Shown here: positions 1 through 8,531 of the stretch, piece after piece
Layout of the letters: each line of letters starts with the position of its first letter
How positions within the stretch are numbered: position 1 is the stretch's first letter
NCBI GenBank assembly: GCA_036171275.1
Contig: JAVHQT010000081.1
Coordinates: 1 to 32,651, forward strand
Direction: 5' to 3'
From: PALSA-1006 sp036171275
GTDB taxonomy: Bacteria; Pseudomonadota; Gammaproteobacteria; Burkholderiales; Gallionellaceae
DNA: 32,651 nt
The notes under the pieces: generated by a model
The model's input: only the letters and a program-made list of their open reading frames with translations
Databases searched by the model: none
Told to the model about the DNA's origin: nothing
Made by a program: the position numbers and the translations under genes

Positions 1-90
1 CTTTTCTTGCTCCAACTTGTAATCAAGTTTGTATTTTTTGAGCCAGCCGTTCGCCAAATCGGCGATGTTGGGTTCAATGGACTGTGTCAT
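1..90 (-). CDS. N-terminus of a restriction-modification-like protein (partial)
   Basis: A minus-strand reading frame starts with ATG at 90 and runs off the left edge, showing 30 codons that begin MTQSIEPNIADLANGWLKK. From memory, this N-terminus (ADLANxWLKxYxLDYKLEQE) resembles large type I restriction-modification or N6-adenine methylase-type proteins. No catalytic motif lies in the visible part, so the family call is an inference. It is the last of four same-strand genes that include a toxin-antitoxin pair and a broken gene, a setting typical of defence islands. Confidence 0.4.
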   Translation of the reverse strand, partial: MTQSIEPNIADLANGWLKKYKLDYKLEQEK

Positions 91-119
91 TTTTATTCTC
101 TAAACCTCATTTGAAACAT

Positions 120-230
120 TTACTGTTTATCAGATATTGCGTTTTGCAAGAGGTCAAGCGCACCGACCTTGTCGGTCTGCCCCTTGTGGGCTTCGACTGT
201 AATCTCGATAACGCGTTGTAATGTGCTCAT
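120..230 (-). pseudogene. 36-aa ORF, probable remnant of an HD-domain hydrolase gene
   Basis: A short minus-strand ORF (ATG at 230, TAA at 120) has a good ribosome binding site, AGGAG, about 6 bases before the start. The first 23 residues (MSTLQRVIEITVEAHKGQTD and on) match the usual N-terminal pattern of RelA/SpoT-like or MESH1-like HD hydrolases (xAIxIAxEAHxGQxDKxG). The expected continuation (PYILHPLRV, which carries the first metal-binding histidine) is missing. Instead the frame reads ALDLLQNAISDKQ and stops. I read it as a deletion remnant whose start region survived. It might instead be a genuine small protein. The family assignment rests on remembered consensus. Confidence 0.4.
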
Positions 231-254
231 TTTTTCTCCTTAGCGAATAGATAG

Positions 255-521
255 TTACGCAGGATATTGCTGCCTAGCGTGCAAGACGTTGATGATCTCG
301 ATAGCGGAAGCCGCTACTAAATAATTGGCGTGAACGACCAGTTCACGAGTGCCTGCAACTCGTCCAAGACGGTAAAGGTAAGGATGAAAAGGGAGTTGTG
401 AAACTGCGTATTCGATGGACTCTTGCAAATTTAACGCGGCAAGCAAATTGCGGTCTTCGATGTAACCAAGAATTTGATCCAAATCTTGACTTGCTGTTTC
501 AAGCCAGACGACGTGCTGCAT
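255..521 (-). CDS. ParE/RelE-family toxin
   Basis: This 88-aa protein has the layout of a ParE-type toxin of a type II toxin-antitoxin system: an N-terminal VxWLETASQDLDQI helix region, then LYRLGRVAGTRELVVHANY and the C-terminal signature IEIINVLHARQQYP. ParE proteins usually poison DNA gyrase and RelE proteins cleave mRNA on the ribosome; the sequence does not decide which applies. The stretch between HANYLV and AIEIINVLHA appears about four residues shorter than the family norm (usually NYxVVYxVxxxxIEI), which removes part of a core beta strand and may weaken the toxin. Its start lies 23 bp inside the upstream antitoxin gene, so the two are translationally coupled. Confidence 0.8.
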   Translation of the reverse strand: MQHVVWLETASQDLDQILGYIEDRNLLAALNLQESIEYAVSQLPFHPYLYRLGRVAGTRELVVHANYLVAASAIEIINVLHARQQYPA

Positions 522-711
522 TCTCTTTCAGCTTTTCTTCTATTCTGGTGCGGGCTTTAGACATCACTTCGTCGTGAGGGATACGGATCGCATTGGGCTC
601 ATCCGCTAATTGCAGCGATTTCTCCACTTTTGCGCGGAACCAAGCGCCATAGGCAGCTGCTTCATCAGTCGTAGCAAATTGAGATTCAATGGGAGAAAGG
701 GTGGTATTCAT
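499..711 (-). CDS. Antitoxin of the ParE-type pair ('stability determinant' type)
   Basis: This 70-aa protein lies directly upstream of the toxin and overlaps it by 23 bp, the classic antitoxin-first order. The pattern LSPIESQFATTDEAAAYGAWFRAKVEKS followed by IPHDEVM resembles the small 'stability determinant' antitoxins paired with ParE toxins. The N-terminal half should bind DNA and repress the shared promoter, and the C-terminal charged helix (KARTRIEEKLKENAARR) should wrap the toxin. That division of labour is family knowledge and cannot be seen directly. The promoter should lie in the 110 bp between 712 and 821. Confidence 0.75.
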   Translation of the reverse strand: MNTTLSPIESQFATTDEAAAYGAWFRAKVEKSLQLADEPNAIRIPHDEVMSKARTRIEEKLKENAARRLA

Positions 712-821
712 GAACGCATTTTAGGTCTGTAAAACACAAAGTGCAAATGGAATTTATTCGCCTTTAGTATTCTGTGCAATATCAATATCAGGATTGATGG
801 CCAGCTAAAGCCATCTTCAAC

Positions 822-1310
822 TCACCCTTTGGCTACCTGTTTGACGCGCCCGAATGTCCAAATGTCGTTCAACAAGAAATTGAGTACGCTGGTAAAAACG
901 ATGGCGATAAAGTTGGCATAAATGTAATAAATATGCGGCGCCATCAGGTTGGTAAACAAGACTTGAAGCGCGATGCTAAGTCCGCAAGAAAGCGTGTATT
1001 GGCCGAATTGCACTACCCACGGGCGATGGTAAAGTTGCTTGCGATCCGCCCATGTCCAGAGCCGATTCCAGAAAAAGTTGTTCAAGGTAGCGAAGAAAAT
1101 CGCCAAGCCCAACGAAAGATTTAACGCCAGCCAATTCACTTCGCCCGCGACGTGCGAAACATGAAATACCTGTTCCTGCGCGAAATACAACACGCCTTGA
1201 TTGACCACAATACCGGACACGCCGACGGTGCCAAATTTCAAAAATCGCTTGGAAAAGATGCGTCGCAGCAAAGAAGATAATTTCAGGCGCAATTGCAACG
1301 GGCTGCTCAT
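822..1310 (-). CDS. GtrA-family membrane protein
   Basis: This 162-aa protein has four hydrophobic segments (roughly residues 24-45, 60-80, 98-120 and 125-150) and the GtrA family hallmarks: FLKFGTVGVSGIVVNQGVLY near the N-terminus, FWNRLWTW in the middle loop and NFLLNDIWTFG near the C-terminus. GtrA proteins are thought to flip undecaprenyl-phosphate-linked sugars across the inner membrane for surface polysaccharide modification. Its start overlaps the stop of the upstream glycosyltransferase by 4 bp (ATGA), so the two form one operon and probably work on the same glycan. Confidence 0.85.
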   Translation of the reverse strand: MSSPLQLRLKLSSLLRRIFSKRFLKFGTVGVSGIVVNQGVLYFAQEQVFHVSHVAGEVNWLALNLSLGLAIFFATLNNFFWNRLWTWADRKQLYHRPWVVQFGQYTLSCGLSIALQVLFTNLMAPHIYYIYANFIAIVFTSVLNFLLNDIWTFGRVKQVAKG

Positions 1311-2563
1311 CCCATTGATTCCATTGAAGAAAGTTCAGATGTTAATAATTCGCGCGCGCGTTGCAATACCTGTTCTGGGGTGATTTGCTTCAGACATTGA
1401 TTATTACCATCGCAGGGCGAAAGTCGATGATTGTAAGCGGTCAGACACGGCGAACAGGACAGCGCGGTGTACAAACAATGAATATTCGGCGCGAGCGGAC
1501 TATATAAAGCCGGGGTTTCCGGTCCAAAAAACACCAGTGTTGGCAAGCGAGTCAGCGCAGAGAATTGCCCCGGCCCGCCATCGTTGGTAATTAGCAGCGC
1601 TGCATGGTTGAAAATCGCCAGCAAATGCCGCACCGATTTAGTGTATCCGGTCAGATCAATACACAAAGGATGGGCGCAATGGGCAACGATTTCCTGCGCC
1701 AACGGTTTGGCATCTGGCAAGCCGATTAACACAAGCGCATAGCCGTCTTGCAACAAAGCATCGCATAGGCTTTTATAGTATTCCGGCGGCCAAGCGCGAA
1801 TGGGCAAAATACCACCATCTGGATAGATCAGCACTAATTTTTTGCCCGTTAACAGCGGGAAATCTCGCAATAATTGTTCGCCTACTTGTTGCAATTCACC
1901 CTCGGCAAATTGCAACAAAGGTGGCGCGGAAAGTTGCGCGGCGGCGGCTTTGGCAATCGGCGTACCACTGGATTCAATCGCCGCAGCCATGGTTAAAAAT
2001 TGCTGCGACAAATGACGATACGGGTTGTACAGCACTGGATGGGTCATAAAATTGCCGCGATACAAACCTTCTTGGGTGTGCGGATGAAAGCCGACGCGAA
2101 TCGGCGCACCGGACAAATAGGCAAAAATGCTACTGACCCTGGAAAATAATTCGCAATCAATCACCACGTCAACCTTCAGTGCGCGCATGGTTTGCCACGC
2201 CGCCCACATATCGGACAACATTGCACCCAGTGATTTATCGCTGATCGTGAGCACATTTTCCGGTGGCATCACGCCGAGCAAATCCAACACTTCGCGGTTC
2301 TTTTTAAACATTAAAATATGCAGCGAAGCCTCTGGATAGCGCACTTTGAGCCGGGCGAACATCGGTTGCGCCAACACTAAACTACCCATTTCGGACAGCA
2401 AAATAATCAGAATACGCTGCGGTTTTTCTGCGGCGACCGAGGCAGGACGAAAGCGGTGAAAAGCAGTCAGCAACGCACACACGGGGACACCGACCAGCCT
2501 ATCTACCGCGCGTTGGAAATTTATATTCAAGTGAAATACCCAGCTTAAAGTTTGTGCTGACAA
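1307..2563 (-). CDS. Glycosyltransferase family 9 (heptosyltransferase-like) protein
   Basis: This 418-aa protein has a GT-B fold layout of the ADP-heptose:LPS heptosyltransferase type. The N-terminal half begins with a nucleotide-fold strand (RILIILLSEMGSLVLAQPMF, about residues 50-70). The C-terminal half has TNDGGPGQFSALTRLPTLVF, the GT9 donor-site pattern, normally TxDSGxxHxAxAxxxPxxxxFG. In this protein the usual histidine after the Gly-Pro is replaced by glutamine, so the donor or activity may differ. A C-terminal CSPCLTAYNHRLSPCDGNNQC segment is cysteine-rich and common in this branch. The listed start is TTG with no strong ribosome binding site; a slightly later start is possible. The gene is coupled to the GtrA gene downstream. 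Confidence 0.8.
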   Translation of the reverse strand: MSAQTLSWVFHLNINFQRAVDRLVGVPVCALLTAFHRFRPASVAAEKPQRILIILLSEMGSLVLAQPMFARLKVRYPEASLHILMFKKNREVLDLLGVMPPENVLTISDKSLGAMLSDMWAAWQTMRALKVDVVIDCELFSRVSSIFAYLSGAPIRVGFHPHTQEGLYRGNFMTHPVLYNPYRHLSQQFLTMAAAIESSGTPIAKAAAAQLSAPPLLQFAEGELQQVGEQLLRDFPLLTGKKLVLIYPDGGILPIRAWPPEYYKSLCDALLQDGYALVLIGLPDAKPLAQEIVAHCAHPLCIDLTGYTKSVRHLLAIFNHAALLITNDGGPGQFSALTRLPTLVFFGPETPALYSPLAPNIHCLYTALSCSPCLTAYNHRLSPCDGNNQCLKQITPEQVLQRARELLTSELSSMESMG

Positions 2564-2861
2564 GGATAATCGCCCGTCAACTTTGTGAGGGCGCGATTGT
2601 ATTAGTAACCAAGAATCGGAGCAAATTCAAATCAGGCTTGTTGTGTTTTTTGGGAACAGGAAAACCCACCGATTTATTCCGTTTGTGCCGCCCTCGCAAA
2701 AGGTCAAAGTTGTCGCCATCAGGAGCAAAAGTGCCAACAGCGCACGCACCGCCCTTCGGCTCACTCCGGAGATTATCGCCGAACCAGAATAGAATAAATA
2801 CCAAATAAATCAATGACTTACAATCATTATTTGCCAAGCACAAGGCGAACGCTTGATTTAA
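2564..2861. other. Intergenic stretch, no convincing gene
   Basis: This stretch lies between the GT9 gene and mpl. Long open frames exist on both strands over the same bases (88 codons on the minus strand, 84 on the plus strand). Neither gives a recognisable protein and both are rich in Arg, Lys, Pro and Gly, as expected of a shadow frame. The region around 2700-2790 looks like sequence I associate with dispersed intergenic repeats in proteobacteria, but I cannot confirm this. Confidence 0.35.
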
Positions 2862-4232
2862 TCAGTCCGTTGCCAAGCGCTTTAATAAGCTTGCGTGAAT
2901 GCCTCCAAAGCCGCCATTGCTCATAATCAAAACATGATCACCGGGGCGTGCTTGACGGACAATCGCCTCAATCAAGGTATTTAAATCTTCTGCAACGACT
3001 AGCTGTTTACCTAATGGCAACAAGGCTTGGCGGGCATCCCAGCCTAAATTGCCGGCATAGCAAAACACAAAATCGGCTGCACTTAAACTGGCCGGCAGCG
3101 CCGCTTTCATTACACCCAGTTTCATGGTGTTTGAACGCGGTTCTAACACCGCCAAAATGCGCGCTGCACCAACCTTTTCGCGTAACCCAGCCAGCGTAGT
3201 GGCAATCGCTGAAGGATGATGTGCAAAATCATCATAAACCGTCACGCCCTTCACCACACCCCGCACTTCCATACGCCGCTTCACGTTTTTAAATTGATTC
3301 AATGCCGCTAAGCCTTGCTCGACCGACACACCGACATGACGCGCCGCCGCTAAGGCCGCAAGTGCATTCAAGCGGTTATGCTCCCCCATTAAATCCCAGT
3401 CTAACTTGCCGTGCTGTTTTCCCTTCACACTGACTTGATTATCGTCATCAATTTGCCAGCTACTTTCACCACCAAAATGTTCCACAGGTGTCCAGCAACC
3501 GCGATCAATCACCCGTTTCAACGAAGTCTCTAAGCCGTTACACACCACCAAACCCTCGCTTGGAACGGTTCGAACCAGATGATGAAACTGCGTTTCAATC
3601 GCGGTTAAATCGGCAAAAATATCCGCATGATCAAATTCTAGGTTGTTCAAAATAACGGTGCGCGGATGGTAATGAACAAATTTTGAGCGCTTGTCGAAAA
3701 AAGCGGTGTCGTATTCATCGGCTTCAATCACAAAAAAACCCTGCATTTGGTTATTTTTGAGCGGCGTGTCGCCGGTCAGTCGTGCCGAAATTCCAAAGTT
3801 TTCCGGTACGCCACCAATTAAAAAACCGGGATTTAAACCGGCAAACTCAAGAATCCACGCCAACATGGAGGAAGTGCTGGTTTTGCCATGCGTTCCCGCA
3901 ACAGCTAGCACCCATTGATTCTGCAGCAAGGTTTCCGCCAGCCATTGCGGTCCAGAACGATAAGGCAAGTTTCGATTAAGAATTTCTTCCATCAATGGAT
4001 TGCCGCGTGAAACGACATTGCCAATCACAAACATGTCGGGTTTTAGCGATAATTGCGCAATATCAAAACCTTCAATCAATTCAATGCCTTGCGATTCCAA
4101 TTGCGTGCTCATTGGCGGATAAACATTGGCATCGCACCCCGTGACGCGATAGCCTGCCTGCTTCGCCAGCACCGCAATGCCGCCCATAAAAGTGCCGCAA
4201 ATGCCCAAAATATGAATATGTGGTTGAGTCAT
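2862..4232 (-). CDS. mpl: UDP-N-acetylmuramate:L-Ala-gamma-D-Glu-meso-DAP ligase
   Basis: Mpl attaches the recycled murein tripeptide to UDP-MurNAc in the cytoplasm, feeding cell-wall fragments back into peptidoglycan synthesis. The 456-aa length is normal for Mpl. The Rossmann-like N-terminus (HIHILGICGTFMGGIAVLAK) is followed by the ATP-binding loop AGTHGKTSTSS at about residues 112-122. The central-domain motif EADEYDTAFFDKRSKF and NNLEFDHADIF follow, then YDDFAHHPSAI, all typical of the Mur ligase family and of Mpl in particular. The CGTFMGG and YDTAFFDKRSKF forms favour Mpl over MurC. The gene is transcribed divergently from pabB. Confidence 0.95.
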   Translation of the reverse strand: MTQPHIHILGICGTFMGGIAVLAKQAGYRVTGCDANVYPPMSTQLESQGIELIEGFDIAQLSLKPDMFVIGNVVSRGNPLMEEILNRNLPYRSGPQWLAETLLQNQWVLAVAGTHGKTSTSSMLAWILEFAGLNPGFLIGGVPENFGISARLTGDTPLKNNQMQGFFVIEADEYDTAFFDKRSKFVHYHPRTVILNNLEFDHADIFADLTAIETQFHHLVRTVPSEGLVVCNGLETSLKRVIDRGCWTPVEHFGGESSWQIDDDNQVSVKGKQHGKLDWDLMGEHNRLNALAALAAARHVGVSVEQGLAALNQFKNVKRRMEVRGVVKGVTVYDDFAHHPSAIATTLAGLREKVGAARILAVLEPRSNTMKLGVMKAALPASLSAADFVFCYAGNLGWDARQALLPLGKQLVVAEDLNTLIEAIVRQARPGDHVLIMSNGGFGGIHASLLKRLATD

Positions 4233-4414
4233 AAAATTGATTTCGCTTTGTAATGAAAAAAGTTATTCGGTTAAGTGGGTGACGAATTATGATAGCTGCT
4301 TCAGCCAATTCGCAGGCGTCGTTTTTTGAGCGCTTTACTTTCAATCACTTCGCAAAATTGCCCTTATGATCCCCACCTTATTTTTTTTGCAGTTTAACAT
4401 TCGCGTTTAGCCCG
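4233..4414. promoter_or_regulatory. Divergent promoter region between mpl and pabB
   Basis: This 182-bp AT-rich gap separates two divergent genes and must hold both promoters. I cannot pick out convincing -35/-10 pairs or a known operator by eye. A short run of T at 4380-4388 lies just before pabB. Confidence 0.35.
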
Positions 4415-5755
4415 ATGACATTTCATCGCATCACACTGCCCTATTCCGTCCATGCCAGCCACTATTTTAGAGCAATTGCCGATTTGCCTTGGGCGATTTG
4501 GTTAGATAGTGGCGGCAAAGATCGTTACGATATTTTAGTCGCACAGCCCGTGGCGACTTTGACCACGCACGGCAAGCGAACTGACATTACCGATGCAGCG
4601 GGAACGCGTTATTCCGAAGCAGATCCTTTTTCCTTATTACGAAACGCACTGGGCACGTGTTGCGATAGCGAACCAGAAATCGTATTTTGTGGTGGCGCGG
4701 TGGGTTATTGGAGCTACGATTTAAAGCATCACAACGGGGCAAAAACTCAGCAATTACCTGAAATAGCGGTCGGCATTTATGATTGGGCAGTGCAAATTGA
4801 CCATCTAACCGAAACGGCCTGCTTGGTTTCACGCTTAAAGTTTCCTGAAACGGCCGCGCAACTCAGCAAGATTGCGGCACGTTTGCAACAGTCCGTGCCG
4901 CCACTTCAGCCTTTTCAGGTTACTGGCAAAATCGACAGCAATCTTAGCCGTGCGGAATACGCGGCAGCGTTTACAAAAATTCAAGACTACTTAACGGCGG
5001 GAGATTGCTATCAAGTCAATCTTGCGCAACGCTTTGCCGTTGCTGCACAAGGAGATGCGCTATCCGCTTATTTACACTTACGAGAATTAAGCCCTGCCCC
5101 TTTTTCAGCCTTCTTAAACTTGCCTCAGTTGCAAATTTTATGCAATTCGCCCGAGCGTTTTTTGCAAGTGCACCAACGCGTCGTAGAAACCAAGCCGATT
5201 AAAGGGACGCGCCCTCGCAGTCCCGATTTGGCGATTGACGAGCAGTTAAAACAAGACTTGCTCAATCATCCCAAAGATCGCGCTGAAAATTTAATGATTG
5301 TTGATTTGCTTCGCAACGATTTAGGAAAAAGCTGCGAAGTCGGCTCAGTTAAAGTCAGTCAGCTTTTTCAAATTGAAAGTTACGCCACGGTTCATCATTT
5401 AGTCAGCACCATTCACGCCCGCTTGCGCCCAACACAAGATGCGCTCAGCGTTTTTAACGATTGTTTTCCCGGCGGTTCAATTACCGGCGCGCCCAAACAA
5501 CGCGCAATGGAAATCATCGCGCAACTCGAACCGCATTCGCGTGGCGTGTATTGCGGCGCAATCGCTTACCTCGGATGGGATGGCAATATGGACAGCAACA
5601 TTGCGATTCGCACCCTGACATTGGCGGCAGGTGAAATTCAATTTTCGGTTGGCGGCGGAATTGTGGCGGATTCGGAATGCGACTCCGAGTATCAAGAAAC
5701 CTTAGATAAAGCGGCCGCAATGTTTGAACTGTTACGCCATTTCGGCGGGATTTAA
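4415..5755 (+). CDS. pabB: Aminodeoxychorismate synthase component I
   Basis: PabB converts chorismate and ammonia to 4-amino-4-deoxychorismate in the folate (p-aminobenzoate) pathway, normally with the glutaminase PabA. The 446-aa length fits PabB without a fused lyase or amidotransferase. The chorismate-binding C-terminal half carries PIKGTRPR (lysine near residue 263, the catalytic lysine of PabB, where anthranilate synthase TrpE has alanine), RAENLMIVDLLRNDLGK, GGSITGAPK and GGGIVADSECDSEYQET. The PIKGT motif is why I call PabB and not TrpE. No pabA or pabC lies next to it. The gene ends about 200 bp before cas3 and marks the left border of the CRISPR locus. Confidence 0.92.
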   Translation: MTFHRITLPYSVHASHYFRAIADLPWAIWLDSGGKDRYDILVAQPVATLTTHGKRTDITDAAGTRYSEADPFSLLRNALGTCCDSEPEIVFCGGAVGYWSYDLKHHNGAKTQQLPEIAVGIYDWAVQIDHLTETACLVSRLKFPETAAQLSKIAARLQQSVPPLQPFQVTGKIDSNLSRAEYAAAFTKIQDYLTAGDCYQVNLAQRFAVAAQGDALSAYLHLRELSPAPFSAFLNLPQLQILCNSPERFLQVHQRVVETKPIKGTRPRSPDLAIDEQLKQDLLNHPKDRAENLMIVDLLRNDLGKSCEVGSVKVSQLFQIESYATVHHLVSTIHARLRPTQDALSVFNDCFPGGSITGAPKQRAMEIIAQLEPHSRGVYCGAIAYLGWDGNMDSNIAIRTLTLAAGEIQFSVGGGIVADSECDSEYQETLDKAAAMFELLRHFGGI

Positions 5756-5957
5756 GGCGTAAGCATTCAACTTAGAAAAAAACATTTTTACAGTGAAAAA
5801 TACAAATAAAACATAGACTTAGGCGAAAAGTATTAGCGACCAATTACCGCCTTGGAGAACAGTCTGTCCGTGTTTAAATATCCGTCCCCTTCGTGGCTCA
5901 ACTGCGATATTTAGATTGAAGAATTTAAGATCATCAGCCAGTTTTTGGGGAGCATTA
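5756..5957 (+). promoter_or_regulatory. Upstream region of the cas operon
   Basis: This 202-bp AT-rich gap between pabB and cas3 must contain the cas operon promoter. A GGGGAG ribosome binding site at 5947-5952 sits 5 bases before the ATG at 5958. I see a short symmetric element ACAGTCTGT near 5860-5868, but no recognisable terminator hairpin behind pabB and no clear promoter boxes. Confidence 0.35.
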
Positions 5958-8531
5958 ATGTTTGCACGTCAAATAAAAAAATTATCCGAACCTGCTGAAT
6001 CTATAGGTTTGTCTTTGAATCAGTGCCTGGCTAAATCGTGCAAAACTGAAAGTAATCAGGTCGTCCCCGGCAGATTGGTGTTAAGCCATTGTCAGATTGT
6101 CGGCGAAGTCGCGCGGGCAATGATGCTGCGCATGCCACCTTGGCTGCGCGCTGAATTATTTCCAGCCGGAGCTGAATTGATTGCCGCCGCCCACGACATT
6201 GGCAAGGTCAGCCCCACTTTTCAGAAAAAAATTTATTCTGCACTTTCTCAAAAAAATGAGGCTGTACTGTCGAGTTTAAAAAAGCACAATATTGAAACCG
6301 AAAAATCATGGGGTGGTCATGCGGGCGTGAGTCAAGCTGCAGCTGATACACCCGATATCGGAAAATTTATACCCGCAATTTTAGGGCAGCATCACGGTTT
6401 CTCTCCCAATTTAACGGTTTATCGTGCAGAAAGTGATGCGTTTGGTGGCCTAGCATGGCAATCGCAACGTATTGATTTAATTGATAAATTAAAGATTTAC
6501 TTGGGCGTAACTTTCCCAGTCGTCAAAGACGCGCTTCAGGCGCGCGTGTTGGCAGGTCTCACTACCGTGGCAGACTGGATCGGTTCTGGTTCGTTGTTTG
6601 AAAATCCTCATGAAGATTGGCAGCCAAAAATCGAAGCGGCCTTGGATTCTGCCGGTTATCTTCACCCCCAGTTAAAACTAAATTTAAGCTTCGAACAAGT
6701 GTTCGGCTTCACCCCTAAACCCGCGCAAATCAAGCTGATCGACGCAGCAAACCAATCCGGTGTTTACATTCTTGAAGCCCCAATGGGCATGGGCAAAACC
6801 GAGGCGGCACTGTATGCGGCGTATCAGTTGTTGCAGAAAAATTTAGCCACCGGCATTTATTTCGCCTTACCCACCCAGCTCACCAGCGACAAGATCCACG
6901 AACGCGTAAACGCGTTTCTCCAGAAAATTTTGGACGAAAATTCCCCGCATCATCAAGCCTTACTGGTTCACGGTAATGCCTGGCTCAAGCAATTTGAAAT
7001 GGGCGAAGAAGGCAACCCCGGTGGGGCTTGGTTTGCCCAAGGCAAGCGCGGTATTTTGGCACCCTTTGCGGTGGGCACAATCGACCAAGCCTTGATGGCA
7101 GTGATGAATGTGAAACATGGTTTTGTGCGTACTTTTGGCTTGGCGGGCAAAGTGGTGATCCTCGATGAAGTGCATTCTTACGACAGTTTTACCGGAACGA
7201 TTTTGGACGCCTTAGTAAAAGCACTGCGCCAATTGCATTGCACCGTCATCATTTTGAGTGCCACTTTAACGCAGGAACGTCGCGCCAAATTATTGGGCAT
7301 AAATGCCTTAGCCAGCGAAGCATATCCTCTGATTACCGCGCAACCCAAGTCCGGCAAGTTCGTAGAAATCCCAGTTGAACAATCTCACGCTGTGGCTGTG
7401 ATGATTCAACAGCAGTCAGAAGCGGCCGCAATTGATGAGGCGCTTAAACGCGCCGAAGCGGGAGAACAAGTTTTATGGATCGAAAATACTGTTAATGAAG
7501 CGCAAGCGCGTTACCAATTGCTTGCTGCAAAATCGGGTGTAAATATCGCCTGCGGGCTATTGCATTCACGCTTTAGCAAGCTAGATCGCGCCGAGAATGA
7601 AGCACACTGGGTCACTGATTTTGGTAAAGACGGCTTCCAGTCGCGCACCCGGCAGGGGCGGATATTGGTGGGCACGCAAGTGCTAGAGCAATCGCTGGAT
7701 ATTGATGCTGATTTTTTGGTGACGCGCATTGCCCCCACCGACATGTTGCTGCAACGAATAGGGCGACTATGGCGACATACCGATACACCACGCCCACCGA
7801 CTGCGCAACGCGAAGCTTGGCTGCTAGCGCCGGATTTAACTGCGGCCATTGAGTCACCTGAAAATGCTTTTGGCACAACCGCAAAAGTTTATGCACCCTA
7901 TGTGCTTTGCCGTAGTTTGGCAGTATGGCAAGATATCGTTCAGGTAAAATTACCCAGTGAAATTAGAGGGTTAATTGAAGCAACCTACGCCAAACAGGAC
8001 GAAAGCGAACAGATGGCGAAGCACTTTCAGCAGCTGGAAAAAGACCGTAGCACCTTGCAACGGCTGGCATTGCTGGGGCTATCCAAAGGCGGCAATACCC
8101 AGTCAGAAGAAAACGCGCAGACTCGCCACAGCGAGTTGGAATCTACCGAGGTGCTATTGCTGCGCAACTATCAATACGATGCACAGAAACAAGGCACTTG
8201 GGTGACTTTGCTCAACCGGGAAAAATTGTTTGTGCCGCTAAATGGCCGCTCCCTGCCACGCAGACAATGGCGTGAGCTCAGTGCAACCTTGATGCAGAAC
8301 ACCTTAAAAGTGACCGATTACCTTGCACCCAAGCCGATCAATCGATCTCAGATTAGCTGGCTTAAGGATTATTTTTATTTGGGCAGGCCGGAATTTGACG
8401 AAAGTATGCTGCGTGTGGCAATCGTGGGCGACGATGATTGTTTGCTTGCATTGGACGGCTCGCAAGTGAATGAACGCTATCAACTTTCCTATAATGCGCG
8501 CCAAGGCTATGTAGCTAAAAAGGGGGAATAA
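5958..8531 (+). CDS. cas3: Cas3 nuclease-helicase, type I-E
   Basis: Cas3 is recruited by target-bound Cascade, then unwinds and degrades invader DNA. The N-terminal HD nuclease domain has the metal-ligand pattern (H44, H79-D80 in AAHDIGK, a GGHAGVS histidine and the pair in ILGQHHG). The SF2 helicase core follows: Walker A in APMGMGKTE near residue 275, the DEVH box near 403, SAT in ILSATLTQ, and motif VI QRIGRLWRH near 598. At 857 aa it is close to other I-E Cas3 proteins. I chose ATG 5958 over the in-frame TTG at 5916 because a GGGGAG ribosome binding site stands 5 bases before it. The stop overlaps the next gene's start (TAATG). Confidence 0.95.
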   Translation: MFARQIKKLSEPAESIGLSLNQCLAKSCKTESNQVVPGRLVLSHCQIVGEVARAMMLRMPPWLRAELFPAGAELIAAAHDIGKVSPTFQKKIYSALSQKNEAVLSSLKKHNIETEKSWGGHAGVSQAAADTPDIGKFIPAILGQHHGFSPNLTVYRAESDAFGGLAWQSQRIDLIDKLKIYLGVTFPVVKDALQARVLAGLTTVADWIGSGSLFENPHEDWQPKIEAALDSAGYLHPQLKLNLSFEQVFGFTPKPAQIKLIDAANQSGVYILEAPMGMGKTEAALYAAYQLLQKNLATGIYFALPTQLTSDKIHERVNAFLQKILDENSPHHQALLVHGNAWLKQFEMGEEGNPGGAWFAQGKRGILAPFAVGTIDQALMAVMNVKHGFVRTFGLAGKVVILDEVHSYDSFTGTILDALVKALRQLHCTVIILSATLTQERRAKLLGINALASEAYPLITAQPKSGKFVEIPVEQSHAVAVMIQQQSEAAAIDEALKRAEAGEQVLWIENTVNEAQARYQLLAAKSGVNIACGLLHSRFSKLDRAENEAHWVTDFGKDGFQSRTRQGRILVGTQVLEQSLDIDADFLVTRIAPTDMLLQRIGRLWRHTDTPRPPTAQREAWLLAPDLTAAIESPENAFGTTAKVYAPYVLCRSLAVWQDIVQVKLPSEIRGLIEATYAKQDESEQMAKHFQQLEKDRSTLQRLALLGLSKGGNTQSEENAQTRHSELESTEVLLLRNYQYDAQKQGTWVTLLNREKLFVPLNGRSLPRRQWRELSATLMQNTLKVTDYLAPKPINRSQISWLKDYFYLGRPEFDESMLRVAIVGDDDCLLALDGSQVNERYQLSYNARQGYVAKKGE

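Noticed and set aside
5860..5868. ACAGTCTGT as a possible operator upstream of cas3
   Set aside because: It is too short to distinguish from chance and matches no operator I know.
5916..5957. Earlier TTG start for cas3
   Set aside because: The extra 14 residues have no family similarity, and ATG 5958 has a clear GGGGAG ribosome binding site.
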